Origin: Prorocentrum cordatum
Lineage: Eukaryota > Sar > Dinophyceae > Prorocentrales > Prorocentraceae
NCBI GenBank assembly: GCA_963575745.1
Contig: CAUYUJ010019917.1
Span: 18,501 to 82,500, forward strand
Direction: 5' to 3'
Length of the DNA: 64,000 nt
The translations under genes and the position numbers were made by a program. Each line of letters starts with the position of its first letter. Positions within the stretch are counted from its first letter, which is position 1. The notes below the pieces were generated by a model. That model searched no databases. It saw only the letters and a list, made by a program, of their open reading frames with translations, and was not told the DNA's origin. This document shows positions 51,351 through 62,245 of this stretch, one piece after another.

Positions 51351-51795
51351 GACGCTTAAATATGTACCTGTACTACCTATATCTGGGTATATTCACGTAC
51401 ATAAGCAGCAGCACAAACACGTACTCAGACACATACACAAACCTATACATCAACAGTTGCATACACGCGAACATATACATATATACATACAGTTATGTAC
51501 ACCTACATGTACATGGGCACGTACGTACACATATACATACACCTAGACCTGGACATTTATATACAGGTATATACACATATACGTATACATATACATCTAC
51601 ATATTCATCTACTATACACATACCTGTACATGTCCATATCCGTATACATATACAAATACATATACATATACATATACAAAAATCGATACACATGCATATA
51701 CATATACATGTACAGTCACATGCATATTCACATGCATAAGCATATATATATATGTGTGTGCCTGTTCGTTTTCATATGTGTATGTATATACTTTC
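51351..51795. repeat. TACA/TATACA-rich tract
   Basis: Imperfect ATACAT and ACATATAC hexamers with CTGTACATG words. No clear unit length. Confidence 0.85.
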
Positions 51796-51837
51796 ACCAA
51801 AGAAGATCGAAACAGTGGATGATTTGAAATTTGATAC

Positions 51838-52075
51838 TCGGGATCTTGAGATCGATTGTTAGATCGATGATGAGATCGATAGTACAATGGATTGTGAGGA
51901 CGGTTGTAAGGTCGCTCGTGAGACCGAGAGTGGAATCGATTCAATGAGATCGATAGTGAGATCGATCGCGAGATCGCTCATGCGATCTCTAGTGAGATCG
52001 CTTGTGATATTGATAAAGAGATCGATCGAGAAATCGGTAGTGAGATCGATGGTGAGACCGATCGATAAGAAGATC
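51838..52075 (+). repeat. 12-bp minisatellite GAGATCGATAGT
   Basis: About 20 imperfect units of GAGATCGATAGT with variants (GAGATCGCTCAT, GAGACCGATCGA). GATC and TCGA sites recur every 12 bases. Confidence 0.9.
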
Positions 52076-52500
52076 GACCAAGAACCCAAGAACCTGGGAA
52101 CCTCGCCGCCAACCGAAAATCGGCCCAAAACCCGGAACCGGTAACCCGGCGGAACCGGGAACCCGGGAAACCGGGAACCCAACCTGCCACCCAAATCGGC
52201 GGGGAACTTTCGCCAAATCCTTCAACTTCCGCTAGGACCCCTTCAGTGCAAGCACTGATTGGGGAAACATATGTGTACTAATAGTGGGGGGCGGGATTGA
52301 GCAAGCTCAGTCGGAAGGTGAATCACCGCTCCCCCCCTAGATCAAAAAAACATGAAGAGTACCTTGCCCTCCTCTGACTTCGCCCCCCACCTAGGTCGCC
52401 CAGCTTTGCGCGGCGAGGGGCCACCGCTGCGCCCGCGCAGCCTCGCGCCGCCCCCGTGGAGAGGCTCCGGCAGCCGCTCAGGCCCAGACCGCGACGCGCG
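52076..52500. other. AACCGGGAACCC-rich stretch, then unique sequence
   Basis: 52080-52205 carries AACCCGGGAA, ACCGGGAACC and related palindromic words. The rest is unrecognised. Confidence 0.5.
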
Positions 52501-52504
52501 AAGC

Positions 52505-52830
52505 GCGATCTCCTCCTCCTCCTCCTCCTCCTCCTCCTCCTCCTCCTCCTCCTCCTCCTCCTCCTCCTCCTCCTCCTCTTGCGCCTCCTCCTCCTCCTCC
52601 TCCTCCGCCTCCTCCTCCTCCTCTTGCACCTCCGCCTCCTCCTCCTCCTCCTTCTCCTCCTCCTCCTCCTCCTCCTCCTCCTCCTCCTCTTGCGCCTCCT
52701 CCTCTTGCGCCTCCTCCTCCTCCTCCTCATCCTTCTCCGCCTCCGCCTCCGCCGCCTCCGCCTCCTCCTCCTCCTCCTCCTCCGCCTCCACCTCCACCTC
52801 GGCCTCCTCCTCCTCCTCCTCCTCGATCAT
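52505..52830. repeat. (CTC)n tract, ~325 bp
   Basis: CTC triplets with periodic TTGCGC and TCCGCC interruptions (about 52578, 52613, 52623, 52688 and 52703). The Lys/Glu/Arg-rich minus frames and Ser/Leu plus frames are artefacts. Confidence 0.95.
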
Positions 52831-53429
52831 CTTCGCGCCCCCGCGGGTGAGGTGGGTCACAGTGCAAGCCCATCGCGGAGGAGGTCCCACAATGGCCCGC
52901 TCGGGCGTTCGTTAGTTGGTGGGGGGGCGACAATTGGGGGGGGAGAAGCGTGCACCTTTTGAACCCCTGTGGAGCCCCTGGGGGCGCCTCCAGGGCACCT
53001 CTGGGGCACAAAGGTGCACCTTTCTTCGACCCCAAATTTATCGCACCCCCAGTACTCGACGCCCGAGATGCCTGGAGACCGCGGCCTGCTGTGAGTCTGG
53101 AGCTGACTCTTGGCCCGGAACAGGCGCTTGATTTTGACTGCGGCGTCCCCTAAACCGCCTGGCGACAGGCTGGCCCGTGGAGGTCTCCAGGATGTCGAGG
53201 TCGTCAGGACATGTGTCACAAGATGGTGTTGGGCCTCCAGAGAGGAGAGCGGTGAGAGGCCAGGACTCTGGAGGAGGGTGTAAAGGTCGGCCCGAAGAGA
53301 CCTCCAAGAGGGATTCCAAAACGTTCAAAATAACCCCAAGAGGCTCCAAGATGGCTCAAGAGACATCCAAAATGCTCCTGGAGCGAAAGATCCGCGAATG
53401 CCTTTATGGTCGACTCCTGTGGTCATCGT
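52831..53429. other. No recognised gene; short CCAAGAGG patch at 53290-53390
   Basis: Unique sequence with a twice-repeated GTGCACCTTT word (about 52950 and 53012), then a short tract of CCAAGAGG-like units. Confidence 0.5.
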
Positions 53430-53667
<238 letters not shown>

Positions 53668-54916
53668 GTCGTTTCGTCGCTGCGGACGTCGCGGTAGCGT
53701 CGCCCCGATCGCCCTGGTCGTCGTCGTCGCCGTGCTGGTCGTGGTGCGCGTTGTCACGGTCGTTCTCAACGCCGCCGTACTCGTCGTCCTTCCTTACTGC
53801 GGGCGCTACCCCCACCCCTCGTCATCCTTCCTTCCTTCGGTCTCGTCGTCGTCATAGTGGTCACCTTCTTCCTCTCCCATCCTCCTCCTGTTCCACTTCC
53901 TCCCATACGTATTCCCTCCTCGTCCCACCTAGGGTTCACCAGAAGTTAACTGGGAACGTGTTCGGTCAAATTCCTTCTCCTCACTCGTTTTCCTCCCCCC
54001 CTCCCTCCTATCCCTTCCCCTATACGCCCTCCTCCTCCTCCTCCTCCTCCTTCGAAAAGTCCACCGAAGCCGAGGGGGGCCCAAGGACGCGTCCCCTCCT
54101 CCACCACGCCACCCCCCTCCTTGAATCGACGGCCCAATCGACGGCCTCCGAGATGGCCAGAAGGGCCGCCCCAAGGAACCCATGAGGGCCCCGAGAGGTC
54201 CCCCAAAGCCTCCACCGCTCCAAGAGGAGCCCCCAAGACAGCCGCCTCGAAAAACGAGTGCCTCTCTGGTTGACTCCCGAGGCCTTCGCGCCCCATCCGC
54301 CCTCACGGCGAGCCCAAGGGTCAGCCTACGACGGGCTCTCGCGTCGACCCTGCGCGGGAGACGACATCGTGAGAGGGGACTTCTGGCGGCCGTCGCCTCC
54401 CCTGCTCGGTCTGCGTCACCCCGTGCGCTCAACTGCCCATCTGGTCCCAACTGCTCTCCTCGGCTTCGCTTCTGGACGGGCTAGTGGGGATACGCCAAGC
54501 GCGTCGAGGATCTGGAGAGGACGAGGAGCAGACCTGCGTCAAGAAACGCTCGAGTATCTGAAAATGTTGCCAGGTGTTGAAAACAATGAACTGCTCCAGG
54601 ACAGACCAGCACCGGCTACTTCCGCGCTCAAATCTTCCGTAAAAGGAGCGAGAGGAGGGACAGGATGGGGCGGACGGGGAGGGGAGGTGCGAGGCGGGAG
54701 GATGAGAGAGCGGGGAGGAAAGCGGGAGCGGGAGATCCAGTGTTGCACCGGTCCGCACTGCCTGGTGGGTGATGGGAGTAAAACTGTGCAGCCGTAGCCG
54801 ACGACCCTGGGCGACCTGGGTACGATTCCACGTCATGTCGCAGACTCGCCCTTCTGTGCAAAACACGACCCCGCACCAGCACGTAGAGAACACCCACACA
54901 CATCCGAACAGACATC
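53668..54916. other. No recognised gene
   Basis: GTC-derived and TCC-rich sequence fading to unique sequence by about 54060. 54180-54240 has a few CCAAGAGG units. 54640-54740 is GGGAGG-rich. Frames of 100-180 residues show no domain. Confidence 0.45.
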
Positions 54917-55067
54917 ACCCTCCGGAGGTCCACGCGGACTTCGTGGAGCGGCGCCGGACTTCCCTCCCTGGGCGCGCGCAGCGCCCCCGGGGGCGGCGCC
55001 AGAGGCACCGCCAGGGGGGGTCCAGCGCGGACCCGAGAAGTCCACGCGGGCCTCCGAACGCATACGC
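54917..55067 (+). repeat. T-shaped fold-back element, copy I
   Basis: CGGAGGTCCACGCGGACTTC (54922) faces GAAGTCCACGCGGGCCTCCG (55038). The stem segment GGACTTC/GAAGTCC keeps pairing where copies C and D have GGATTTC/GAAATCC, one compensated base pair. Inner hairpins are CCTGGGCGCGCGCAGCGCCC and GGCGGCGCC, AGA, GGCACCGCC; the first has a GCA-containing loop. Confidence 0.85.
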
Positions 55068-55257
55068 TCGATGCCTCGATGCCCTCTGGACCTCTCCCGG
55101 GTTGCGTTCCGAGCAGAATCTCGAGGCAAATCCAGCCGTGGTGACGAGGGCCCCCCAGGAGGCCCAAGAAGGCGAAAACGAGGCAAAGGTAGCGGTACGC
55201 ATCGGTGCCCTTCCCTCCTCTGAGATAAGCCGCGTTTCGGAGCAGGCACGATACCCA

Positions 55258-55375
55258 TGACGTCATGATTTTTTCCTAACTTCGACCCTCAGAGGTCTCG
55301 ACCCATTTCCCGGGAACGGTTTTTCATCATCAAGCGTTTCTTTACGGTCCCGAGGCCAGGTAAGAGCCCTCAGAG
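55258..55375 (+). repeat. GACGTCATGA block, copy 2
   Basis: Partner of 18431-18560: TGACGTCATGATTTTTT, CTTCGACCC, GGGAACGGTTTTTCATCAT and TACGGTCCCGAGGCC in the same order. It follows T-element copy I by about 190 bp. Confidence 0.75.
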
Positions 55376-55502
55376 GCGGAAAATAGTACAGCAAAACCTT
55401 TCGTCGGGATTTCTTCATGACTCGAGGGGATCTGGGGAGAAGAGCGGCTCGGGCTCGGGCAGTCCTTGTCCGTGTACTTGGTGCCCTTCTTCCCCTTGCA
55501 GA

Positions 55503-55660
55503 GCAGAGCCGGATCGAATCGCGAAGTCGGATCGGAAACGGACGGGATCGCCGGCGAATCGTCCAGAATCGAATCGAAACCGGACCGCCGCGCCTGGCTC
55601 AGGCTGGCCCCGATCGATGCCAGTGAACCGACACGAATCGAACCGAATCAAGATTAATAG
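55503..55660 (+). repeat. AATCGAATCGG dispersed block, copy 4
   Basis: GGATCGAATCGCGAAG, CGGATCGGAAACGGACG and AATCGAATCGAAACCGG words, similar to copies 1-3 but rearranged. Confidence 0.7.
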
Positions 55661-56199
55661 ACAATCTCAAGGCAACGCAGCAGAAGTCAGAGAGCACTCG
55701 TTGTTTTATCAGCGCACGGGCACTCGTTCAGATAATGCCAGTTTCGTGCCAACGGCTGCGGTGAGTGGACAAAGAGGAAGCATGCACAAGCGGAGACAGG
55801 AGGCAAAAAAAGGTGAAGAGAGGGACGACACTCATGCTACGCCATGCGGCGATGCAACACTCATTCGCATCCCTCCCTGCTTGCACTGATCGCTGGAAAG
55901 ACGTATCGCTGGAAAGACGTTCCGGCCGGGCTCCGCCGGAACGTGCTGAGAAGAGTCTGCGGAACAAAAACACACTCGCTGTGTTTTGGGTCCCACAATG
56001 TGTTTTTCCAGTCGCGGCCCTGGCTGGCGAGTCGAATCGCACCGAATCGGATCGTGGGCGGCCCTGCCTTGCCGCCCTTCCTGTCCAGCAGCGCCTTGCG
56101 GTCCTCGCCGCGGACGCCGGTGGGGCCCCCCCTCGGCGGCCAGGCCAGTACCGCCCCAGAAACCGAGGGCCTCTGGGCCTGCCTCGGCCTCGTCAGGAG
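55661..56199. other. No recognised gene; hairpin at 55917-55944
   Basis: ACGTTCCGGC (55917) pairs with GCCGGAACGT (55935). It is preceded by a direct duplication of ATCGCTGGAAAGACGT (about 55889 and 55904). The rest is unique. Confidence 0.5.
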
Positions 56200-56545
56200 G
56201 AGGAGGAGGAGGAGGCAGAGGAAGAGGAGGAGGACAAAAAAGAGAAAGAGGAGGAGGCAGAGGAAGAGGAGGAGGAGGAGGAGTAGGAGGCAGAGTAGGA
56301 GGAGGTGGAGGAGGAGGAGAAGAGCAGAGAAGGAGGAGGAAGAGGAGAAGAGCAGAGAAGGAGGAGGAGATGGAGAAGGAGGAGGAGGAGGAGGAGGAGG
56401 AAAAAGAAAAGTAGGAGAAGGACGAGGAGGAGGCAGAGAAGGAGGAGGGGGAGGAAGAGGAGGAGGAGGAGAAGGACGAGGCAGAGGAGGAGGAGGAGGC
56501 AGAGAAGGAGGAGGAGGAAGAGAAGGAGGAGGAGCAGCAGGAGGA
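56200..56545. repeat. (GGA)n tract, ~345 bp
   Basis: GGAGGA triplets with GAGAAGAGCAGAG and GGCAGAG interruptions. Purine-rich on the plus strand, unlike the CCT tracts that dominate before 55 kb. Confidence 0.95.
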
Positions 56546-57859
56546 GAGCAGGAGCCTCCACCCTCAGAACAATCACCCTGACAAGCGAAGCCATCTGGTA
56601 AGCGTGCCCGAGGAAGGAATCGAGCACGGCAGGACTGCGGAGGAAACGCCCAGAGCAGTTATCAAAAGCCGACCCGCACTTCCCGGCCCCGCCGACCTGC
56701 GGGCCTGCCTCGGCCTCATCAGCACCCCACCCTCCTCTGCAGCCCGGGCCCCCTCGCGTCGTGAACAGAGGTCGTGCTCTGGTCCTCCGCGGGCGCAGAA
56801 AAACACTCCAACGCCGGCCGAGCGACGGGAGGGACACCCTGGAAGCGCACTGGGGCACCACAGAGGTGCAGACACAGCGGAGGGGAAGTCGTGCAAGACA
56901 GCAAAAAAAAGACGGACGCTTCCGTATCATATTTTTTCGGCCTCGGGGGCCCCCATCGACGGGCCCCGGGGCCGTGACGAAGACAGCTGACATGGACAAC
57001 CGGTCCCAGGGAATGGGTCGAGACCTCTGGGCCTGTGGGGGCCGGCGTTCTTCGGGGATCTGCTAACCCGGGTCAATCAGGCCCGGGTCAGCAGGAAACC
57101 GAAAAACTGCAGTGCAGGAAAAGAAGGCTGCAGCGCAGGGCTTCGCGAACCCGGGTCAGACAACATGCGCGGCCGCCTCGCGGCCACGAGCGGCTCGCTA
57201 GCCCAGGTCAGCCAGAGGGGGTCTTCACAGGATCCCTCAGGATCAGGTGCCCTGGCTGACCCCCGTTTGCATTGAGCCCCGTCTCTGAAGATCCGAGTTC
57301 TGACACGATCGTGACGCCGGGGGTCTGGGAGAGGAGAGCCGTCTCGAGAGGGCGCGGCGGCTCGCGAGCGGAGCGCGCCTGTGGCGCGGTGGGCGTCACA
57401 GGGGAAGCCGGAGCGGGCAGCCAGCCGCTGGCAACTCGAGCGGGTGCCCTAGCAGTTCGGGAGGGGAGGGGCGGTTTGCCTTCGTCCGCTTCCGAATGGG
57501 CTACATTGCGGGCAGGGGTACACAATCAACGATGCTGGGCGGCCGGGTCCTTATCGAGCTTCAGCTTGGTGATCGTGACCTTTGGCGGCAAGCAAGGGGG
57601 GCTGGGTGAGAGGGACAGGCTTCGAAGGAGGCAAAGACTCTCATTAGGAATCAACCAAAGTGCTCACAAAATAAAATTGGGGATGAAAGAAACAAGTCCT
57701 GAACTCGGGGCTTCGCCCTAAACTAGCTTTTCATCCCTAACAGCTTTTTGACAACACCAGGCCCCCCAGGAGGCCGAAACCAGCCAGAAACATCGGAACT
57801 CCTCTCCCTCAGGACCCGCCCCCCTTTCCACGGCCAGATGTCGCGCGACGTGGCGGAGG
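56546..57859. other. No recognised gene; CCCGGGTCA repeats at 57065-57245
   Basis: Unique sequence. 57065-57245 holds four or five copies of AACCCGGGTCA or GCCCAGGTCAGCC with variable spacing (about 57067, 57081, 57150 and 57200). GGCCTGCCTCGGCCTC near 56702 repeats a word at 56176. Confidence 0.45.
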
Positions 57860-58200
57860 AGGAGGAGGAGGAGGAGGAGGGAGAGGAGGAGGAGGAGGGG
57901 GAGTAGGAGGAGGCGGAAGATTGGGGAGGGGAGGAGGAGGAGGAGGAAGAGCAACAGGATGCGGGAAGGATGAGGCGGATGACTGCACCACAGCACGGCA
58001 AGCACGATAGGCCAGGCGGCCAACACCAAGGTGTGGCACCCGCAGGGACCCGCTCGAGCCACAAACCGGCCTGAGCGCATTCCTCCTTCTTGTTCCCGCA
58101 GGCCCAAGCGCCTATCATCACTCGAAGTGGCAATACCGATCAGCCAAGGAGGAGGAGGAGGAGGAGGAGGAGGAGGAGGAGGCGGAGGAAAAGGAGGGGG
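57860..58200. repeat. Two (GGA)n microsatellites
   Basis: GGA triplets at about 57856-57945 and 58145-58195, separated by about 200 bp of unique sequence. Confidence 0.9.
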
Positions 58201-58299
58201 GGGCCGAGGGGACCTCTGAGGGGTGGATGCCGATCGGCACGGCGGGAGGCAGAGGAGGAGAACACTGTCGGATGGCACGGCCTTTGAGGGTGGCTGAAC

Positions 58300-59115
58300 C
58301 CTAATGGCTACGCATGTGAGGGCGCAGCCCCGATATGAAGGGGACGGCGCGTGCTGGGTCCAAGCCAGACCATGAAGGGGTCAAGGTGTGAAGGGTCGCA
58401 GATCCCGCATCAGGAATCGGCGCACTCAGCGATGGGGTCAGCGCGTGGCGGGTCGTAGAGCCAGCATGAAGGGTCAACGCGTCAGATGTCCTGTGCCAAG
58501 AGGCGGGCCTCAGAAGAAGGGGTCCACGATTGACGTGTCGGAACTCCAGCCGATGGTATGTGCATTCCGCGTTCACTTGTGCATTCCGCGTTCATTGTGG
58601 CCGTAACATGGTTCAACCGTCTGCATCTAGATGCGCAGGACAGGGCAGAGATGGCGGCCAAAGCGATTCTGCGGGACAGCAGGATGAGCAAGGACAAATA
58701 CGCTGGGGCAACAGAGTGGCGAAGGAGGATGGGGCAATCTGCGGCGGAGACGAGAAGCGAAAGGGAGCATGCATGCGGAGACCGAGTGCAACCCACGAGG
58801 GGATCACGCTGAGGAGGGGACACCGAAGGAGCTAGTAGGGCCAGTCCACGGCGCGGGGGTCAACGTCCGAGGGGGCGGTCCCGGCGTGACGGGTCAACAA
58901 GGAAGGAGCCAAAACCCCGTTGTGGAGGGAAAGCGCACTGGGATCAAAGTATGAGGGGCGTGCCCCGCAGGAGGGGTCAACGCATGCGGGCCCAAAGCCC
59001 CAGCGGTGGGGTCGACGCATGGAGGATCGCAGACCCAGGGTGAAGGTCACCGCATGAGAAGCCAAATCCTGAGCCTACAGCAGGAGAGGTCAATGCCCCA
59101 GCGTGAGGCATGAGG
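58300..59115 (+). repeat. GAGGGGTCAACGCATG degenerate tandem repeat, split
   Basis: Loosely periodic words (TGAAGGGTC, GGGTCAACGC, GCGTGAGGGGTC) spaced about 20-45 bp at about 58300-58520 and 58840-59115. About 300 bp of unrelated sequence lies between. Confidence 0.7.
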
Positions 59116-59139
59116 GGTCAAATGATGATGGGCAAATCT

Positions 59140-59190
59140 CACCATGAGGAGGAGGAGGAGGAGGAGGAGGAGGAGGAGGAGGAGGAGGAT
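59140..59190. repeat. (GGA)n microsatellite
   Basis: GAG/GGA triplets, nearly pure. Confidence 0.95.
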
Positions 59191-60115
59191 CAGGATCCGA
59201 TCGAATCGGAAACGCTGGGGAGGATCAAAGCTCCCAATCAGAATCCAGAAGGACGAGGAGGTGGAGAAATACATGTGGAGGAGGAAGAGTCGGGAGGCTG
59301 GAGGGATGACGCAAGAGGAGTCGGGAGGAGTGTCAGTCACGAGCGGCGATCCGCGCCCTCGCGGTCTGGATTCCCGGGCGCAATCCCGCGGATGCGCGAT
59401 CTTACTTGTACGCTCCGCGCGGCGCATCCGCGAAAAAGCGCCCCGCTCCTGCGGCCCAAAGGCCCGACCCGCGAGGCCGCGGATACGGATATGTTTTCGC
59501 CCACGAATCGGGTAGTGCTCGAAGTGCCCCTGGCCCGAGGTGCCCCCAGGATTTCCAATGAGGCCCCCACGGCCTCCAGAGCACCCCTCACTGCCTGACG
59601 AGGCCCAGAGGGCCCAAGGGCTCCAAAATAGAGCAAAAACGTGCAAGCACCTTGGGCCAGGGGCACCTTCAACAACCCCCGAACGAAGGGGTCCCATATG
59701 ACCTTTCAGCGGCGCGCACAAGGGGGCAGGGGGAGGGGGGGAAGGCTTCTTAGAAGAAAGCTGCTTCTTAAAGGCACCAGCCTCACACCTATAGAGAAGG
59801 CCCGCGCCCTCTTCGAGTCAGGTGTGCTTACGAGGAAGCCTGGACCCCTCCCCCTACCCCCTTCTGACCCTTCTGCGCGTGGCCGAACCAGGCCCGAGTC
59901 CTCTAAGAAGCAGGGGTGCTTCTGAGCAGCCTTCCCCCCTCCCCCCCCTCTGCGAGCGGCCGAACCTTGGAGGGATGGATGCCGATCGGCACGGTCTGCC
60001 CGTTGGCCTTGTCCCGCGTCACCTCGCGCGCGCGAGCCAGCGCGCGCGAAGGGGCGGGCCAGGCCTGCGGGGCCACGGAATGAGCAGCACACGGGCGAGG
60101 CACATCCCCTGCAGG
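59191..60115. other. No recognised gene; hairpin at 59387-59432
   Basis: CGCGGATGCGC (59387) and GCGCATCCGCG (59422) are exact complements around a 24-base loop. GCTTCTTAGAAGAAAGC-like sequence near 59745 makes a second small hairpin. GCGCGCGCGAG/CGCGCGCGAAG near 60030 is repetitive. No frame is recognised. Confidence 0.45.
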
Positions 60116-60535
60116 AGGATGATGGAGGATGGAGGAGGATGGAGGATGGAGGATGGAGGATAAGGAAGGATGGAGGATGGAGGAGGATGGAGGAGGATGG
60201 AGAGGATGGAGGAGGATCGAGGAGGATGGAGGAGGATCGAGGAGGGGAAGGATAAAGGAGGATGAGGAGGATGAGCAGGAGTGGGAGGAGGAGGAGGAGG
60301 AGGAGGAGGAGGAGGAGGAGGAGGAGGAGGAGGAGGAGGAGGAGGAGGGAGGAGGGAGGAGGGGGAGGGAGGAGGGGGAGGAGGAGGAGGGAGGAGGAGG
60401 AGGGAGGAGGAGGAGGGAGGAGGAGGAGGAGGAGGAGGGAGGGGAGGAGGGAGGAGGGAGGAGGGAGGAGGGAGGAGGAGGAGGAGGAGGAGGAGGAGGA
60501 GGAGGAGGAGGAGGAGGAGGAGGAGGAGGAGGGGG
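60116..60535. repeat. GGATGGAGGA minisatellite grading into (GGA)n
   Basis: GATGGAGGAGGATGGAGGA-type units at about 60116-60250, then GGA triplets with GGAGGGA slips to about 60535. Confidence 0.95.
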
Positions 60536-60611
60536 CCAACGAGGAGGGAGGGCTGGACAGGGCGGGACGAGGAGGGCGAGGAGGGGCTCGGACGCCCCTG
60601 CAGGCAGTAAG

Positions 60612-60790
60612 GACCAATACCGAATCGCGAAGCCGGATCGAAATCGGAATCGCGTCGAATCTTTTGGAATCGGTTAGAATCGACGATCGCCGCATCGGCT
60701 CGGAATTCGGAAATTGCAGGCTGGACTGGAATCGAATCGGAGCAACGTGCTTCGAGTCGGATCGGAATCTGATCGAAATCGAAGCGACCC
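60612..60790 (+). repeat. AATCGAATCGG dispersed block, copy 5
   Basis: CCGAATCGCGAAGCCGGATC, GAAATCGGAATCGCG, TGGAATCGAATCGG and GAGTCGGATCGGAAT words, a diverged relative of 13017-13231. Confidence 0.75.
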
Positions 60791-60887
60791 CAGCGCAGGG
60801 AGAGCGGGGACGCCCTCCTGACCCCCCTGACCGGGACACTCCCGCCTCCTGACTGCGACGGATGCCCTGGGAAACGTATTACAGAGG

Positions 60888-60890
60888 ACA

Positions 60891-60930
<40 letters not shown>

Positions 60931-60931
60931 A

Positions 60932-60971
<40 letters not shown>

Positions 60972-60989
60972 CACGACGGCGACGACAAA

Positions 60990-61022
<33 letters not shown>

Positions 61023-61025
61023 TGC
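60888..61025. repeat. (GAC)n microsatellite
   Basis: Pure GAC triplets in three runs separated by AATGAC and GGCGAC interruptions. Confidence 0.97.
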
Positions 61026-61159
61026 CCTGTCCCAGGCGGCTCCCAGGGCGTCCCCGGCGTCCAGGGCAGCGTTCCGGGCGTCCCTGGGCGTTTCGGGCGT
61101 CCCGGGCCGCGTCCCAGGCGGGCCCTGGACACGTGTATCCCTCCCCATGGTACGCAGAA

Positions 61160-61305
61160 GGCATCTATACACCACCACCGTGCCAGGCCAGGGCCATCCT
61201 GGCCCTGACATGGTGTATACGCCATCCTGACCGAGGCCAGGAGGGTCTTTACACCATCCTAGGGCCCAGGATGGCCCTGGCCTGGCACCCTGGGGTATAG
61301 ACGCC
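61160..61305. mobile_element. 146-bp fold-back element, GTGCCAGGCCAGG type
   Basis: GTGCCAGGCCAGGGCCATCC (61180) is repeated in exact reverse complement ending at 61287; with one 1-base indel the match continues through GGCCCT. Outside it GGCATCTATACACC faces GGGGTATAGACGCC. Arms total about 45 bp around a loop of about 55 bases that repeats GTGTATACGCCATCCTGA and TTTACACCATCCT. Single copy in this window. Confidence 0.85.
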
Positions 61306-61673
61306 TGCGTCGGACCCTACCGTCTCCTCCGAGGGGCGCGCGCCCGCTCGATGTGGATCCGCCACTTCTTGCGGTAGACCTGCCGCTGGCTGGCGCCGCG
61401 CCAGCGCCGCGCCAGCGGGGAGGGCGGCGACGGTGGCGGAGATGAGGACGACAACGACGACCACCACGACGGCAACGACGACGACGACGACGACGGCGAC
61501 GGCGACGGCGACGGCGGCGGTACCGACGTCGTTAGCGACGACGGTTGCGACGGCGGCGACGGCATGGGATCGTCCCTCTTACGACAGACGACTCGGCGGC
61601 AAGACGAGACGGTCCAACGACAAACAAAAGAAGAAGGAAGGAGCACACACACACACACACACACACCTCGCGC
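61306..61673. repeat. GAC/GGC tract (61432-61565) and (CA)n
   Basis: Imperfect GACGAC and GACGGC triplets, then a short (CA)n run at about 61644-61667. Confidence 0.85.
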
Positions 61674-62245
61674 TTTCGGGCGCCTACCGCTTTCGCTCGC
61701 CGCCCGCTTCCGCTCGCCTGCCGCTTTCGCGCGCCTCTCGCCTCCGCTCGACTGCCGCTCTCGCTCACCTGCCGGTTTCGCTGCTCGCGCCATGTTTTCG
61801 CTCGCCTCATACTTTGGCGCGCCTCCCGCTTTCGCCCGCCTGCTGCTTTCGCTCGCCTGCCGCTTTCGCTCGCATCCCGCTTACGCTCAACCTTCACTTT
61901 CGCTCGCCTCCCACCTTCGATCGCATGCTGCTGTCGCTCGCCCCCTTTTTCGGTCGCCCCCCGCCTTCGCTCGAGAGCAGGAGTCGAAAGCAGGCGAGAG
62001 GGAGCAGGAAGCGAGCGAAAGCGGGAGGCGAACGATAGCGGGAGGCGAGCGCAAGTAGGAGGCTCGCGTAAGTTGGATGCGGGCGAAAGCGGGACGCGCG
62101 CCAAAGCTGGAGGCGAGCGAAATCGAGAGAGGCGAAAGTGGGAGGCGCGCGAAAGTGGGAGACGAGCGACGGCGGGAGCCAGGCGCAAGCGGGAAGCGAG
62201 CGAAAGCGGGAGGCGAGCGAGAGCGGGAGGCGAACGATAGCGGTG
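61674..62245. repeat. 17-bp minisatellite in head-to-head inverted arrangement
   Basis: About 16 units of CCGCTTTCGCTCGCCTG run from 61674 to about 61975. The array then switches to the reverse complement (GAGGCGAGCGAAAGCGG) for about 15 units to 62245. The switch point near 61976 is abrupt, so the two halves can pair as a long imperfect hairpin. Confidence 0.92.
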
